Part shown: positions 36,531 through 48,935 of the stretch, in pieces
Layout: every line of letters starts with the position of its first letter
Numbering within the stretch: the stretch's first letter is position 1
Assembly (NCBI RefSeq): GCF_021018895.1
Contig: NC_079374.1
Location: 4,724,212-4,788,211, forward strand
Source: Seriola aureovittata
Taxonomy: Eukaryota; Chordata; Actinopteri; Carangiformes; Carangidae
Direction of reading: 5' to 3'
Length of the DNA: 64,000 nt
The notes under the pieces: generated by a model
The model's input: the letters and a program-made list of their open reading frames with translations, nothing else
Database searches by the model: none
Told to the model about the DNA's origin: nothing
Position numbers and translations under genes: made by a program

Positions 36531-39500
36531 ACCTGGAGTTCAGGTTTGTCCTTTAATTTGCCCCCCGTTCGTATCCGTGTGGCAAAATGTTGATAATGAA
36601 AGTACCGTTGATCACATTTCTTTGGTTTGCTCTACGATATCCGCTCTTGCGATCCAGTATCTGCTGTTAAAGCAGGATTAAACAGTTTTATGGTTCTGTT
36701 TAGACACTCTCTTGGACTTTAGGTCTTTCCGGGGTGGTTAATCACCATGGCAACTGATGCTGAACTCCTAACCTTTCGTCAATCCAACGGGAACAAAAGA
36801 GTTTAAACTAAAGTGAGAAATAATCACAAGCAGTAGATGTTTTTTATGAATCAGTCGAATCGTTTTGTTGTTGCACACCAGCATGTGTCCACTCTGGTTT
36901 AAAATCCAGAGCTTCTAACAAACAGAGGGAGAGTTTATCACACTAAATAAATACACAATAATATTATACTGTCATTTTATCTGAACAAAGATTCTCCACA
37001 CAGTATTGATGCTTGTACTCTTTTTCCATCACTGCAGTTCAGAATAACATGAGGAGACTTTATGACCATATTAGGCAATAAACACGAAATCCTCTGATGA
37101 CTTTTATCGAAAAAATGTATCGATACATTGTTCACCTTGTTGAATATCACTTGTGGATGTCGTAATCAAATTTACCTGCAGGTATCAGCGTGTCTTCTCG
37201 TATCATATTAAGAACGATGTTGCTTATAATTAACAACTCGGCCTCTTTTACACGAACACGCTCGTAGCCGGACTGGAAGGTTATCCAGGTTAGGTTGAGT
37301 TAGTCCAGATAACAAAAAGATATCCTGGGTGTGTTGTACTTCATAGCACTGGGCCTCGCTGTCTTTGAGTTGTGCATCGTGACTCCTTATCCTGTGGTTC
37401 TGTCAATTATAAACTGCTCGTGTTATATTTCATTACCTCAAGTATTGTAAATTATCTGAACTCTTATTGTTGTTTCTTTTGCCTCTGTCATTGTGCTGAA
37501 TCCAACTGAGCTGAATACGCTGCTATTAAAAGGATATGTCATTTATATGGACACGAAGCCGAGTGCTCTTCGAGCCACGCGGAGCATATATCCATATGTC
37601 TGAGTAAAAGCCTGATTTCAGTGCAGAGTTGATGGTCACGTTTTGAACATGAGGCCTTGGCTACAATGAGCCCAAATGAGGCTCTTGAGGCTGTTTGTGG
37701 GTGAATGCAGCAACGAGGACAGACAACAGTAAAGGCTGCCACTCACCCTCTATCTATGATCGTATTTTAAAAAGGGCACGCTGTCTAGAAATGAAGGGCA
37801 CCCTTTCAGCGGGCGGCCCGCACAGGCCTCCCTAAAGCCCACAGAGCGGCTGACTCCGGCTGGCCTTTTCCCCCAAGGCTGCTCCTATAAACTGTGAAGG
37901 TGTCCCTTATGGTGAGAGCTACATTACACCATCACAGATGTGACCTCTCTCAAAACCAGACGTGTCCTTGAGATGTTTTCATTGTCCTGTACTTCCTTAG
38001 TTTCATTCACTCAACAGTCTTTTCTTTTTAAATTACACTATAGGACCAAAGGAAAAAAAAAAAAACTGGTAATTTCAACTGTAATTATTACAGGAAAGAG
38101 GGTAAAAAATGACCCATAACAAGTAGCCAATCGAGCTAATCAGCTAATCATGATGAAAAACTTTACTTTTGTTAAAGAACGTCTAGCACTAGGAGTCACA
38201 CAAGGGGCAGAGTGGAAGGATATAAACGCTCCCACACCTGAGACACACCCGAGGGACAGCAGCTGAGCCCAGCCTTTGTTTGGTGTTTGTTTTGGTATAT
38301 TGATCAGGTATGCTTGAGCAAAACAGTGATGTTTTTAAATGTTTCTTTAGTGCATCACTATTCATTATTAAATGAATAAAATATTTGTAATATTGCTTTT
38401 GTATTTATTTTGATAATCTGCTTTTGTTTCTTTTAGTATTCAAATAAAAAGAAACAAACTGCTAGAAACGGCAACCACTGTTTTTGCCAGGTTCCTCATC
38501 AGATTGTTATTAATTTACTTTTTTTTTTAATTATTTGATTAATTTTTTTGTTTATCGTCCCCTTTTTTTGGCTTCATTTATCTTACTGCTGTTCAACTGA
38601 AGGAGAAGAGTCTTTCACCTAAATGCATCGTAAAATAAAACGGGTGCAGCAGTCTTTGATTCCACTTTATTCTGGGTTTTGTGTAGTTGAGTATCTCATG
38701 GTCACACATAAGTGTCACATCAACGGCTTTGTCATTGCACCTGCCATACCCATCCTGTTTGTCTGCAGCTCCTTCCAATGTAACCCATCCATCTCACTTT
38801 ATTGATCTGACTTTAATAAATCTTATGCTTTCATCTATATACATAGCAGTGGCGCCTTGTGGGCCACCATTCGCCACATGTTTGACCTCTTATTCCTTTT
38901 ATAGGCTGTTTATTATGGATCTCTTTTGATAACTAGTATTGCCAGTGGGGTTACACACATTTCCATATCGTTCCCAGAGAAAGAATGGCTGCACGGTTCA
39001 CTAATGGCCTTGTCTTGACTCTGCAGACATGCCTCTACACTTGGACCATAAAATCTAAGGTTTCCATTTGCAATTCCCCACTGCTAAAACCCCGCTGAGC
39101 TGACACAGTTTCTCCGTTTCACTAATGAAAAGTGGAAGGAATGGAGTCCTACAGGGACTTGAAATTTAAGCAGGTTTGCAAATCTGTACGAACAGATGAA
39201 AAGATCAAAAAGTTGTATTTTGAGAATCTAATTCATTTCAACCTTCACTTTAAATTTATTATGTCAAAGCACAATGCAAAATATGATTAAAATTATATAA
39301 TAATATATAATTATGTATTCCAAAGTACTTATTATAATATGTCATGTTTAAGATCTCAGCCTATCTCACCCTAATCAATGAATTATTGTGTGGAAATTAC
39401 AGTGTCTTTTATTTCTTCTAATAAAACTATTTTTTAGTGGTGAATGTCAATGCCAATCATCTTCACAGAATAAAGCTCAAATGTATTTAGCCTATTCATA

Positions 39501-39748
39501 AGGACAGTAGGGCATATTTAATCCATTAGTTAATTTTTCTCTTTACCAAGATTTTTACTATGCAACGAGAAAGTCTTTGTCGACTTCAGTTAGACTTTAG
39601 ACTGGAAAGCTCTTTAAATAATCTCAGAAACAAAGAAAACAACAGAGGGTCAAACCAGGGGTAAGTGAAGCTTCAACAGTTAGTTCAGTGATTATTAACA
39701 TTGTCATTTTCAGTTAAATTGAAGACACTTGTTACTAGAAACTTTACA
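36531..39748. other. Spacer, no supported gene
   Basis: Nothing with exon structure was recognised. A TATA-like promoter candidate lies near 38,200-38,310 (listed separately). Confidence 0.5.
38215..38308 (+). promoter_or_regulatory. Promoter-like TATA box followed by a donor-terminated segment
   Basis: ggatataaacgctcccacac gives a good TATA box at about 38,219-38,226. About 80 nt later the sequence reads tattgatcag followed by GTATGC, which would serve as a splice donor. This is how a short first exon would look, but no downstream coding exon could be found. It may be a chance match or the remains of a lost gene. Confidence 0.25.
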
Positions 39749-40189
39749 TTAAAGGAGCTACTTGTACGTTTTGTTATTGCTACACAGCCAATGTTAGCAT
39801 TAACAGCTGTTTACTTACCAGTCTAGAGGAAACATTATGAGTTCAGCATCAAACTTCATTCCTTTACTGACCAAGAGCTGTCTCCAGAGGTGGAAAGCAA
39901 CACCAATGGTAACTCTTGTCTCTATCATTTCGTCACTAACATTTTCTTCTACTGAAGTTAGCATGCTAACCAGCTAGCCCCAGGCCGTCATCGCTTTCCG
40001 ATACTGAGTCACGGTAGTGTCCAGTCTCCCCTGAAGACATAGCGCTGCTCTGAGGGCATATTATAACCTCTTGTCTTGAAAACACAACGATGGCCGAAGC
40101 TATTGTCGACCAACAATCACCACTACCTGCTCCTAGCAAGAAACCACGGGTATTCAAGGGCAGAAAAAATGTACTAATAACTCCTTTAA
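39749..40189 (+). mobile_element. Non-autonomous TIR element copy B (longest copy)
   Basis: About 440 bp bounded by attaaaggagctacttgtac and taataactcctttaag, an imperfect inverted repeat (ttaaaggag and ctcctttaa). The body includes gaaacattatgagttcagca, gctaaccagctagccccagg, ctgaagacatagcgctgctc and tattataacctcttgtcttg. No transposase is encoded. Other copies: 33,340-33,605 (reverse), 40,308-40,516, 48,486-48,935 (interrupted) and 60,236-60,441 (reverse). Confidence 0.82.
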
Positions 40190-40307
40190 GAGTTGATATC
40201 ACATCACAGTCAGAGCTCAAATTTTACTCGTCATGCTTTTAAAAGAAAAAAATATTGACAAATTTGGCTAAAATACCAGTAGATGAAAACACTAAATCAT
40301 ATCTTTT

Positions 40308-40516
40308 CTTCTACTTAAGTTAGCATGCTAACCAGCTAGCCCCACCGCATTTGGTAACTTTCTTATACCGAGTCACTGTAGCCTCCAATCTGCCCTTTTA
40401 TCCGCGTATTATAACCTCTTGTTTTGTACATGCAATGATAGCTGAATCACCACCATCTGCTCCCAGCAAGAAACCTCGTTTGGCGGCAAAGAAAAGTCAC
40501 AAACAGCCCCTTTAAG
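40308..40516 (+). mobile_element. Non-autonomous TIR element copy C (5'-truncated)
   Basis: Starts within the element at gttagcatgctaaccagcta and runs to cagcccctttaag. It lies only about 120 bp from copy B in the same orientation, so the two may derive from one insertion plus duplication. Confidence 0.75.
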
Positions 40517-42380
40517 TAAATTACAGATTAATAGATTTATTTCTGACATGCAGGGGTTACAGTCTCTCTACATATACAGTATATATCCAAATGTCAAGTC
40601 CTCCAATCTAATCTAGGGATGTGGATATGAATATATTAAGTACTGTTTTTACTCAGCACAGTAACAAAACAAAATTAGAATATGTAACAAAAGATATTAA
40701 AAAAAGCGTTTAGCTTTTTCTCACTGTTAATAAAACAAAGATAATTCTAATTGTGATTCGAGGACCAATTGCCAGACACGCATGACAGTGACACTAATAG
40801 ACACTAAGGTAATTGAGTCTCAAACCTAAACCATGGACATGACACTGTGCTGACAGGCTGTGGGGGTTTCACCACATATTCTGTCACTGCCATGTGTGAC
40901 ATTTATTAACGCTCTTTTTCATTTTGCTGTGATTGAGCACGGTGACTGCTCCTCACTGGGGGGCCCATGCTGCAGCTGCAGAAGCCTTAGGCGGGCGGAG
41001 CACTCATCCTTTTTTCAAGTTTTAAAAAACGCCACAAGTTCTTACTTAAGCATGTTGGATGGTTGATGAATATTCGAGCACAGGACTTGTCGTGCCTCTG
41101 TGGTGTGAGTATCCTCCCACAAATATTTCACTTTGCAGCGGTTGAGCTTGTCTACAAGTTTGTCTACTACAGTGTCACTGATTTATCACATTTGTATATG
41201 TCATCAGTGTCAAAGAGAGAGAGGCTAGCTAAACAGGAAGTGGATGAAAGATTTGGTAAGGGATTCACTGGCTACTGAGACCAACATAGAGCTAAAATAA
41301 GAGTAAATATCGGAGTCACATTCATCAGGCGGCCAGAAACACAACTCCAAATGAATGATAATGCTGCACAATATCAGCTGTATAAACTGCAGGTTTAAGG
41401 TTTGTTTAGGTTTTGAGGTATAAACTACTTGGTTAAGGTTCAGGACACATTACGGTTTGGGTTTTTAAAAAAACTCACTGACGATTAGCGTCATGGTTAA
41501 AACAAGACCAAGGGCAGATCACAGCCAAGTACACCTTGCCCAGTGCATCAGAGTAGTACCAAGGAGCATCTGTGGCACACCTGGATACAGGGTGGGATCA
41601 GAAAGCATACTTTATCATACATTATAGGTGGGTGTTTTAGAGATTGTGTCAATCTTGTCCATTCATATCCGCTTTAAAAACACAGGTCTCCTCCATCACG
41701 ATGCGCTGACAGTGTGGGGAATCCTCTGTAGAGTAAATTTATGGTTGTCTGACACCTGCAGAGCTTCTTGTATAAATACAGCAGCTCAGATATACATTGC
41801 TGCCAAGACCAGATAATGACTCTCGGGAAAGGTTGTGGTCAAACTGACACGTGGTCGTGCCTGCGTGTTGTAAACCCATGAATTGGCACCTACCTCTGTA
41901 CAAGGGGATCTGGTGCTAAAATCAACATCACATCAACACACCTTAGTTCCAGACAGACAAGATAATAATTCATGCTGCTGCTACAGGTTCTTCTCCAGTG
42001 AATATAAACAAATCAAAGTTCGTTTTTTGTCTTATGAGGACACTTTCACTTGAAAGCTCTGCAGCTATATGTAGTAAGTGGACCTTTGAGCTAGATTGTC
42101 TTTACGACATTTTCTTATACAGTTTCCATGTGCATAACAGGAAGGGACACAGTGCAGTGAAAAATAAAGCAGAGACAAATCTCCCCTTAGAAGCATCGCT
42201 AAAAAGTAAAAGATTTAAAATAGGCTGATCGTAAAAACCATTAAAAGACAATAAGACCAGGTACAAGTTGACATGCTGTAACAACTACTGTAAAACAAGC
42301 TTGACCAGAGCCACGCAGGTGCCAGAGACAGGAAACGTATCCCGCTCCACTTCTTGAGTTGAGAAAGAGGTTATACCTTT
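40517..42380. other. Spacer, no supported gene
   Basis: No exon, RNA gene or repeat boundary recognised. Confidence 0.5.
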
Positions 42381-42383
42381 AAG

Positions 42384-42845
42384 TTGAGTTCACTCGTGTT
42401 TTTCAGTCAGCGAGACTGCTCATGTCTCAAAGTTGAAATATTTTCACTGTCTACCTTTCATGAGCTCGCAAGAACACTATCAAAGTGCTTTTCACTATCT
42501 TTATTCCATCTTGCATTGCTTCTGCTGAAAAGAGGCTCTGGAGGTAAAATCCCACTGGAAACAGCAGGGTTTAGTCATACTTTGTTCAATTTGCTTCAAA
42601 CCTTTGTAAAAGAATTAAAAGGAATCAAGTGGAAGAATTTCTCTGTAGTGAGATTTGTAGGTAATATTTGCTGCAAAGGTAAATCAAAGTTAAGGCATAA
42701 TAGCGTCTGCACACCTTGGGGATTCACTGCTCCCAAATCAGTTTGTAACACTTTGATAACACTGGAAGAAGACAAACTGTGTTTAGTCGGGGGGATTTAT
42801 CCTCATATTGTTCACTTTGAAGAATCAAAAAAAAAAAAACAGTAG
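42384..42845 (+). other. Open frame of 153 codons, unrecognised
   Basis: Among the longest open frames in the spacer. The product has a hydrophobic Leu-rich stretch near residues 36-50 and ends in a poly-Lys run made by an A tract. I recognise no domain, no splice signals and no homologous copy. In AT-rich fish DNA a 460-bp open frame occurs by chance, so a real gene is unlikely. Confidence 0.12.
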
Positions 42846-45590
42846 TTCATGGATGGTTTCATTTATGTGCTTCGTGCAGCGTTGGAGGAGGAGCGTCGCT
42901 ACAAGTAGTAGCGTTACTAAATTTCTGAATCAAATAGCTTTTCAGCAGTGAAGCTCTTTTATCAATCATGTAGTGCAGTGGCGTCCACACTATGTTTTCA
43001 TGAGCATTTCTGAAGCTCGAGCGCAGCAGATCATTCTGCTCAGTTTGAAAGAATAATTTGTTTGTTGTTTGTTGTAACATTGACTTGGCTCGAAAAGTAG
43101 TTTCTGATGGAGTAAATTATGTCTGCCGTGTTGGTGTAGCTTAGCTTGCTACATTTCTGTGTGGTAAAGATATATTTAATGTAAAGTAGGAGGTAGCTTA
43201 GCTCACACAACTTTCCAGGTAGCTTTCCCAACACTAGCTTTGTGTATTTTGTAAAGAAAATGTTAAATGTACCGTATATCCCCTCTGACACGTCATCTTT
43301 ACAAAACATTTAATGCAGAGAAAACTTGAAAACTCCTTCCAGCCTCACCTGCTCTGAGTTTACACATGCTAATGCTAATGTCAATATGCTAATCTAAGAT
43401 GGTGAACATTACATTTGCCTAGCATGTTAGCATCGTCTTTGTGAACATGTTAGCAAGCTGATGTTAGCATTTAGGTTACAGCTTCTCAGAGTGGCTGAAT
43501 TTCAGTGTTGTTATTTTAAAAATAAAATGAAATTATATTAAATTATATGACTCACTGTATTCTTTATTTATGTGTTCAGTCATACTTTGGACTAATCTCC
43601 TTATACGCTATAGCATGCACCATAGTTCATACTTTGAGCTAATTCCCTGTCACCAGTGAATGACATGAAATTTCATCAAAGATTTTTTAAATTTGTCAAA
43701 TTTGAAGTCGCTTCAGGTACACAAGACAGAAGCCAGGCAGCTCAAAGAACCCACAAAAGCCATGCCAGCAGCTGTCAAAGCAATCCTTGTTGCTATAAGC
43801 AGATGCGTCGTAGATACAAATCCATAGTTGCAGAATAACGAGGGGTTCTTTTGTCAAAGTATGTAGGAGGGCTGTTTGAAGGAGGTGAGCTCTGTAGGTG
43901 AGAGGGTTGTGAATGGGTGAACAGCATTTCTCCTTTTAGCTTTTTCTTTTTAAAGCATTTGAAGAGGGAAAGATCAGTGAATACTGAACACCACTCTCCA
44001 GCATCCTGGATTTTTATCTCTTCTGCATCTCATCAGCCTGAGAGCATGTGCTGGGTGAAAAAGGCTGATATACTTTATAAAAGGACAGGGCGCCTCTTTG
44101 AGGTTAAATTGCTGAAAATAACACAATAAATTCTAATTTGGTTTTGTTTAATTCCCATTTGCTGACCGTATTACACACTTTGGTATAATGTGGTTCTTTT
44201 CACCTCGACTGTCTTTGCTATTTCTAAACATTATAGAGTAGTTTTAAATCAGTAAGGGATTGTGGGTCCAACTGGACCTTGTCTTGACCTTGGTGTTTGA
44301 TATTAACGCCACATCAGCGCTGTCCACATGGGCCGAGTATAGGACCTAGTGTGATGATGAATAGCACTCACTGCTGAACGTATATGAGGTGGGACACACT
44401 GGAGAGTCTAAAAGCGAGGAAGCTGACCTTTCTGCTCATTTACTGTAGCTTTAGGGTGCTTTCACACCTAACCTAAATCCCATCTGCTGGTCGTGGGATC
44501 TCATACGGGGATTTTCCTTAATGCATTACAAAGTGAGAAGGAGTTAAAACATAGGTGTGTTCAGATTGTCCCGTGTCCTTCTCCACGTCCTCACTTTTAC
44601 AGTACATGTCTATATTCATTCTCCTGTTTTCACCTGCGTCAATATGTCGCAGAATTAGATAATTTTTTATTCTTGTATGAATCAGGAGAGAGAGAGCTGT
44701 GAGTTCCCACACGCATGTTGGTTTGAGAGAAAGAAAAAGAACAAAAATCAAAGTGCTCCAATGCTCCAATTAGTTTTATGGAGAAATCCAGGCTAAATCG
44801 ATTCCGCTGAACTGAACCACTGGGTGGTTTTCACCCGACCACCGTGTTATTTTCTGAGGGTCTGTTTATACAGCTTGATCTGTGAAACAACAAAAAAAAA
44901 AACCCAACTTGGTCCACTTTTATTTCAACCTGAGTTAAGTGGATAGATTAACAAAATATCTTATAGCAGTCAATGAGTATTGATCAATTCCCTAAAATGC
45001 TTTTATTCCAGGCATGGTATGGATGGTTTGGAAAAGTGGGGAGTTGTTAATGGAGAGAAAATAGGATATTGGGCTGTGTCAAGCTGTTTTGTGGTCCTCC
45101 TGGTGTCTCTGAACTCTCTGCAGTGTTAGTTAATGAAACAGGAAACATATATTTATATATAGAGAGAACATGCTTCCAAAGGTTATCAAATATGTATCTC
45201 ATTTTGTTGTTTGTATTTTGCCAAATGAAAGTTTGATCTAAACTGGAAGGTACCCAAACAGCCTCCTAGAGGTTAAGTTTATATTCTACTCATTTGTTTT
45301 GCAGGGAGATGTAATTGGCGCCTGAAATATGCGACCCTGGTTAAGATCAGGGAAAGACTGTAGTTTCCGTTAAATGTTAATTAAGTAAACACATCTGTGT
45401 TGTGTTTTGAATCACTGTGGATTTTTTTTTCAGTATTTATACAAAAGCATGATCTTTACCTAACCTTAGCCAACTGTTGTGCATCCCGAAAAATGTTTTA
45501 TCAGGCTTTAGCTGCTACCACCTGAAACATAAGGGTGAACATTTTGGTGTGTAAGGGGTTAGGGTTAGTCAGTTGCACAAATTTAACTAA
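42846..45590. other. Spacer with repeat fragments, no supported gene
   Basis: About 43,365-43,495 is a reverse copy of the 'tgttagcat' fish repeat family (see 27,420). About 44,455-44,940 begins gggtgctttcacacctaacc, wording common at the end of a fish short element, but the right boundary is unclear. Confidence 0.5.
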
Positions 45591-45857
45591 TGAATTCTTT
45601 GTGCAGTCTGTCCCTGTCTCCCAGAAAGAAATAACCTTTATATAATGTCTCCAATTACGTTGCGATGACAACCATAATCACTGGCTGGATTATGATCAGA
45701 AGCAACATGTTCTTTTGTTTGTTTGTTTGTTTTATGGATGAATGAACTGCTGCATTTAATATCTGCACCAGAGTTGTCATGGAGGTATGGGCGGATGGCA
45801 GGTGTACAAGGTGAGATACGCACCCTGTGGTTGGGTTAGGCAACAAAAGCAATTTCG

Positions 45858-46182
45858 TTTAAGGCCCAATATTTTACACTTATTTGAAGTGTTGATTCCT
45901 AAGAAAACACTGAGAAAAACCAAATCCTGCAAGGCTGGATGGTGGGTCCAGGTGGGCGGGGCTTGGGGCATGGCTGAAGGCAGTGACTGCTTTGTCGTGA
46001 CATCACAAAGTTACAGAAGTCCTGACGACTCATTTTAGGGCTCAGTTTCTGAATACAGGCTGTGTGCATTTCGCTGTGGACTGAGGCTTTGATACTTTCA
46101 CAGTATTAATATAGAACCTAGACCTGATCTATAATCAAACTACACATGGACAGAGACCTTTAGACTAGATGGGACCTTTAAG
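45858..46182 (+). mobile_element. Palindromic MITE copy with both ends ('ttaaaggtccca' family)
   Basis: About 325 bp from tttaaggcccaatattttac to gatgggacctttaa, an imperfect terminal inverted repeat. The right half is nearly identical in order and wording to 26,200-26,430 (gtgggtccaggtgggcgggg, gtgacatcacaaagttacag, agaacctagacctgatctat). The central hairpin is reduced here. No protein. Confidence 0.78.
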
Positions 46183-47249
46183 GCAAAAGTCATGATTTTG
46201 GTTGAATGTTAAAAAAACACATTGCATCTTAAGCATCTTTCCTTAACTTTAACCAAGCACTGTGAGAATCTAAACACATCCATAAGAATAATGCTGTAGT
46301 AGCTGTGAGCAGGTACCGACTGAATGTACATTAGCTGTAAGCTAGCTAGAAACAGCACCTGCTGTGTGTGGGAGTGCAACTGTGCCTGTCTGTGTTGAGC
46401 TCAGCCTCTAACTGATCTCAGAATTCAGCAGGAAGTCCAGTTATTTATTTCATTTCCCCAGAGTTTCTCTCCTTTTTCCACTGTACATTTCTGAAGCAGA
46501 CGCATAAAGCCCTGGGAGAGAGTAATTTGTTTATTTTTTTGTTTGTTTGCAGTCACGCCATTTCTAAAATTTGCCTCACATTCTGTCTGAATACTCTCTA
46601 AAGAAGGCACATGGATGGTATCTTTTAAGACAATGCTTACTTGAAACCGGGTCATCCTCTCAAATACAAAGTTACACAAGCTAATCAAACCACAACATTA
46701 ATATAAACAGCATGCAAGTTATCACATTAAAAGACTGTTACATTAACACAGAAGTATTCCACACAGAAGCTGTAGCAATGTAAATCAATCTAACAGCTGA
46801 GATATTAGATCAGTAGCGTAACCAGAGGATAGTGCACGGTGAGAGCAGCATGAAATTAGATTTCAGGGCGGCAGCACCAGTGAAAGTGACTGGCTTCAGT
46901 CAAAGTGTCTGGTTGAAGAGAAAAATACAGGGACATCTCTCTGAGGCTTTTGCTCCATGGGCTGTTAGTCTCTAAAGGAAACCAGAGTCTGCAAAACTGC
47001 CAAAGGCCTGCTTTCAGAATTTACCTTAACATTTCCCCCCCAGTATATTGTACAAGTAAAACTAGTCATTGCAGTTCATTTAATTGATGTTGTTGTGTAA
47101 TCCACCAAAAACATGGCTTTTTTTTTCAGCCCCTGAGATGTTGACTTGTTTCAGATTTCTATCCAATACCCAGACTTTTATGAGTTTAACTATTATTCAG
47201 TGTAAAAAAATAAAATAAAATCTAAGCCTATAATAACCAAAACATGTAT
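46183..47249. other. Spacer, no supported gene
   Basis: About 46,220-46,310 resembles 50,585-50,670 (ccctaactttaaccaa and gtgagagtctaaa-like wording), a low-copy dispersed repeat. No exon recognised. Confidence 0.5.
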
Positions 47250-47360
47250 AAAGATCCCATATTTTACACTTTTACAAGATGATATATTTGTGTTTTTTAC
47301 GAACCAAAAAACATCTCATTGTAGTTTTACATCTCCTCTCTCACGCTTCTCTCCGGAGAA
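47250..47360 (+). mobile_element. Fragment of the palindromic MITE family
   Basis: aagatcccatattttacact, gatatatttgtgttttttac and acatctcctctctca match the reverse complement of 13,690-13,802. Only one end and about 100 bp are left. Confidence 0.65.
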
Positions 47361-47361
47361 G

Positions 47362-47560
47362 AAATATCAGTGAAATATCTGGAAAAAAAAATGTCTGTAG
47401 AATATCAAAAAAATATTAGTGAAATATCTGATGAAATTTGGTTAAATATCTCAACAATGTTATTGACATATCTAGCAAAAATTAGTAGAATATCTGAAAA
47501 AAATCAGTAATGTCAATAAAATCTTACAAATATCAAAATATCTGAAAAAAAATTAGATTA
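47362..47560 (+). repeat. Degenerate A-rich tandem repeat, unit about 20-30 bp
   Basis: About eight variants of attagtgaaatatctgaaaa occur in a row, with A-runs between. Units vary in length. It directly follows the MITE fragment and may have grown out of it. Confidence 0.7.
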
Positions 47561-48485
47561 TATTTTTGGTGTCCAACCACACTCCTCCTCCTCTGCTGCC
47601 AACTCTGTAGCTCCACAAGTTTGACAACCCACTGTATTTGACCACTACACAAGATCTTGCTTGAGCTAACTCCAATCACTGATTAATGTAGTGGATTAAA
47701 AACATTTAATATTCCTCTGTGAAATTTACATGGAGTAAAACGCCTGTATATCACAAGTATTTGTTCATTTCTAATTTGAATAATCCTACTTTTTGGTCAA
47801 ACTTAAGAAATGTGTAAACATATATTGTGGTTGTTGATATGACATTCCTGTTTTTCAGTGTTAACTACATATATTGACAGTTCATATATTAATATGATGC
47901 CTCTTGCCAACAGTTCTGAAGTGAATTGCTTTCATACCAACAGACTTAGCAAACAGTATTGAGTTTGTTTATTATATCAGGAGCCATTAATTTTCTGCCA
48001 GCTTTATATTGAATATGTTATCAGAAACCTGGCAAGCAAGTGAGAACAAAGACAAAATGAGCCAATTTAATACTGTTTGGCAGGAGGAGTCAGATTTCAC
48101 TCCTATCAGCTCGCTGGATTTTTGTCTGACTGGGAATCTCTAAAATAAATTTGTTCAACCTCATTCTCCTGAGGTGTTTGCACCTGTACTTGGATTTTAT
48201 CTACAGCGCTTCCATTAGTGCTCCATGATGCAGAACTGCACCATTGCGTTGGATAATTTTCTATTTTCTGACAAGGAAGCTCATTGTCTGTTAACATGTT
48301 CTGTTTCCAAGTCAAACACTTTCCAGTTTTAAACAACATCCTTGATTTCCACTCTTCAGTCACACACACATTCCTGTTGTTTCATCCTCGGCTGAAGCCG
48401 GAGGGATAAGGTGACTGAAATGCCATCATTTCAATAAATACTTGTGTAAGTAATCTATATCATTCTGCTTTTTGTTCTCAGAGCT
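47561..48485. other. Spacer, no supported gene
   Basis: No exon or repeat boundary recognised. About 47,990-48,090 is free of simple sequence. Confidence 0.5.
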
Positions 48486-48935
48486 TGTTCTTCTTCTACT
48501 GAAATTAGCATGCTAACCAGCTAGCACTTTCCGATAGCGAGTCACTGTAGCGTCCAATCTTCCCTGAAGACGTAGCGCTGCTCAGAGGACGTATTATAAC
48601 CTCTTGTCTTGTAAAACTGTTTTTATCTTTTAATAGGATAATGTCTAATCTTATTGGTGAAAGGTTTCTTTATGTTTTTGCTTCTCCTTGTTCTTATTTT
48701 CTCTGAATATACATTAGTTAGTCGTGAGAGGGTTGTGATAGAGAGGGTATGTGTAAAAGCTATAGCTTCAGCCTACACCTTTTATGTTTTATTTCTATGT
48801 GTATTTACTATGTATAATTATTAATGAGGACCGAAATAAACTGAACTGAACTGAACTGAACTAAACACAACAATGGCTAAAGCCCTTATCAAGCAACTAT
48901 CACCATCACCTCCTACCAGCAAGAAACCAAATTTA
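48486..48935 (+). mobile_element. Non-autonomous TIR element copy D, split by a later LINE insertion
   Basis: Left part 48,486-48,616 (gctaaccagctagcactttc, ctgaagacgtagcgctgctc, ttataacctcttgtcttgta) and right part 48,861-48,935 (aacacaacaatggctaaagc, cagcaagaaacc) are contiguous in copy B. The 245 bp between them are a LINE tail. Confidence 0.82.
48617..48861 (+). mobile_element. LINE 3' end nested in copy D
   Basis: An AT-rich 3' terminal segment ending aataaactgaactgaactga, so the tail is a (CTGAA)n run at about 48,837-48,862. A short taaac repeat at each junction (gtaaaact at the left, ctaaacac at the right) fits a target-site duplication. 5'-truncation to ~245 bp is usual for LINE insertions. 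Confidence 0.75.
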
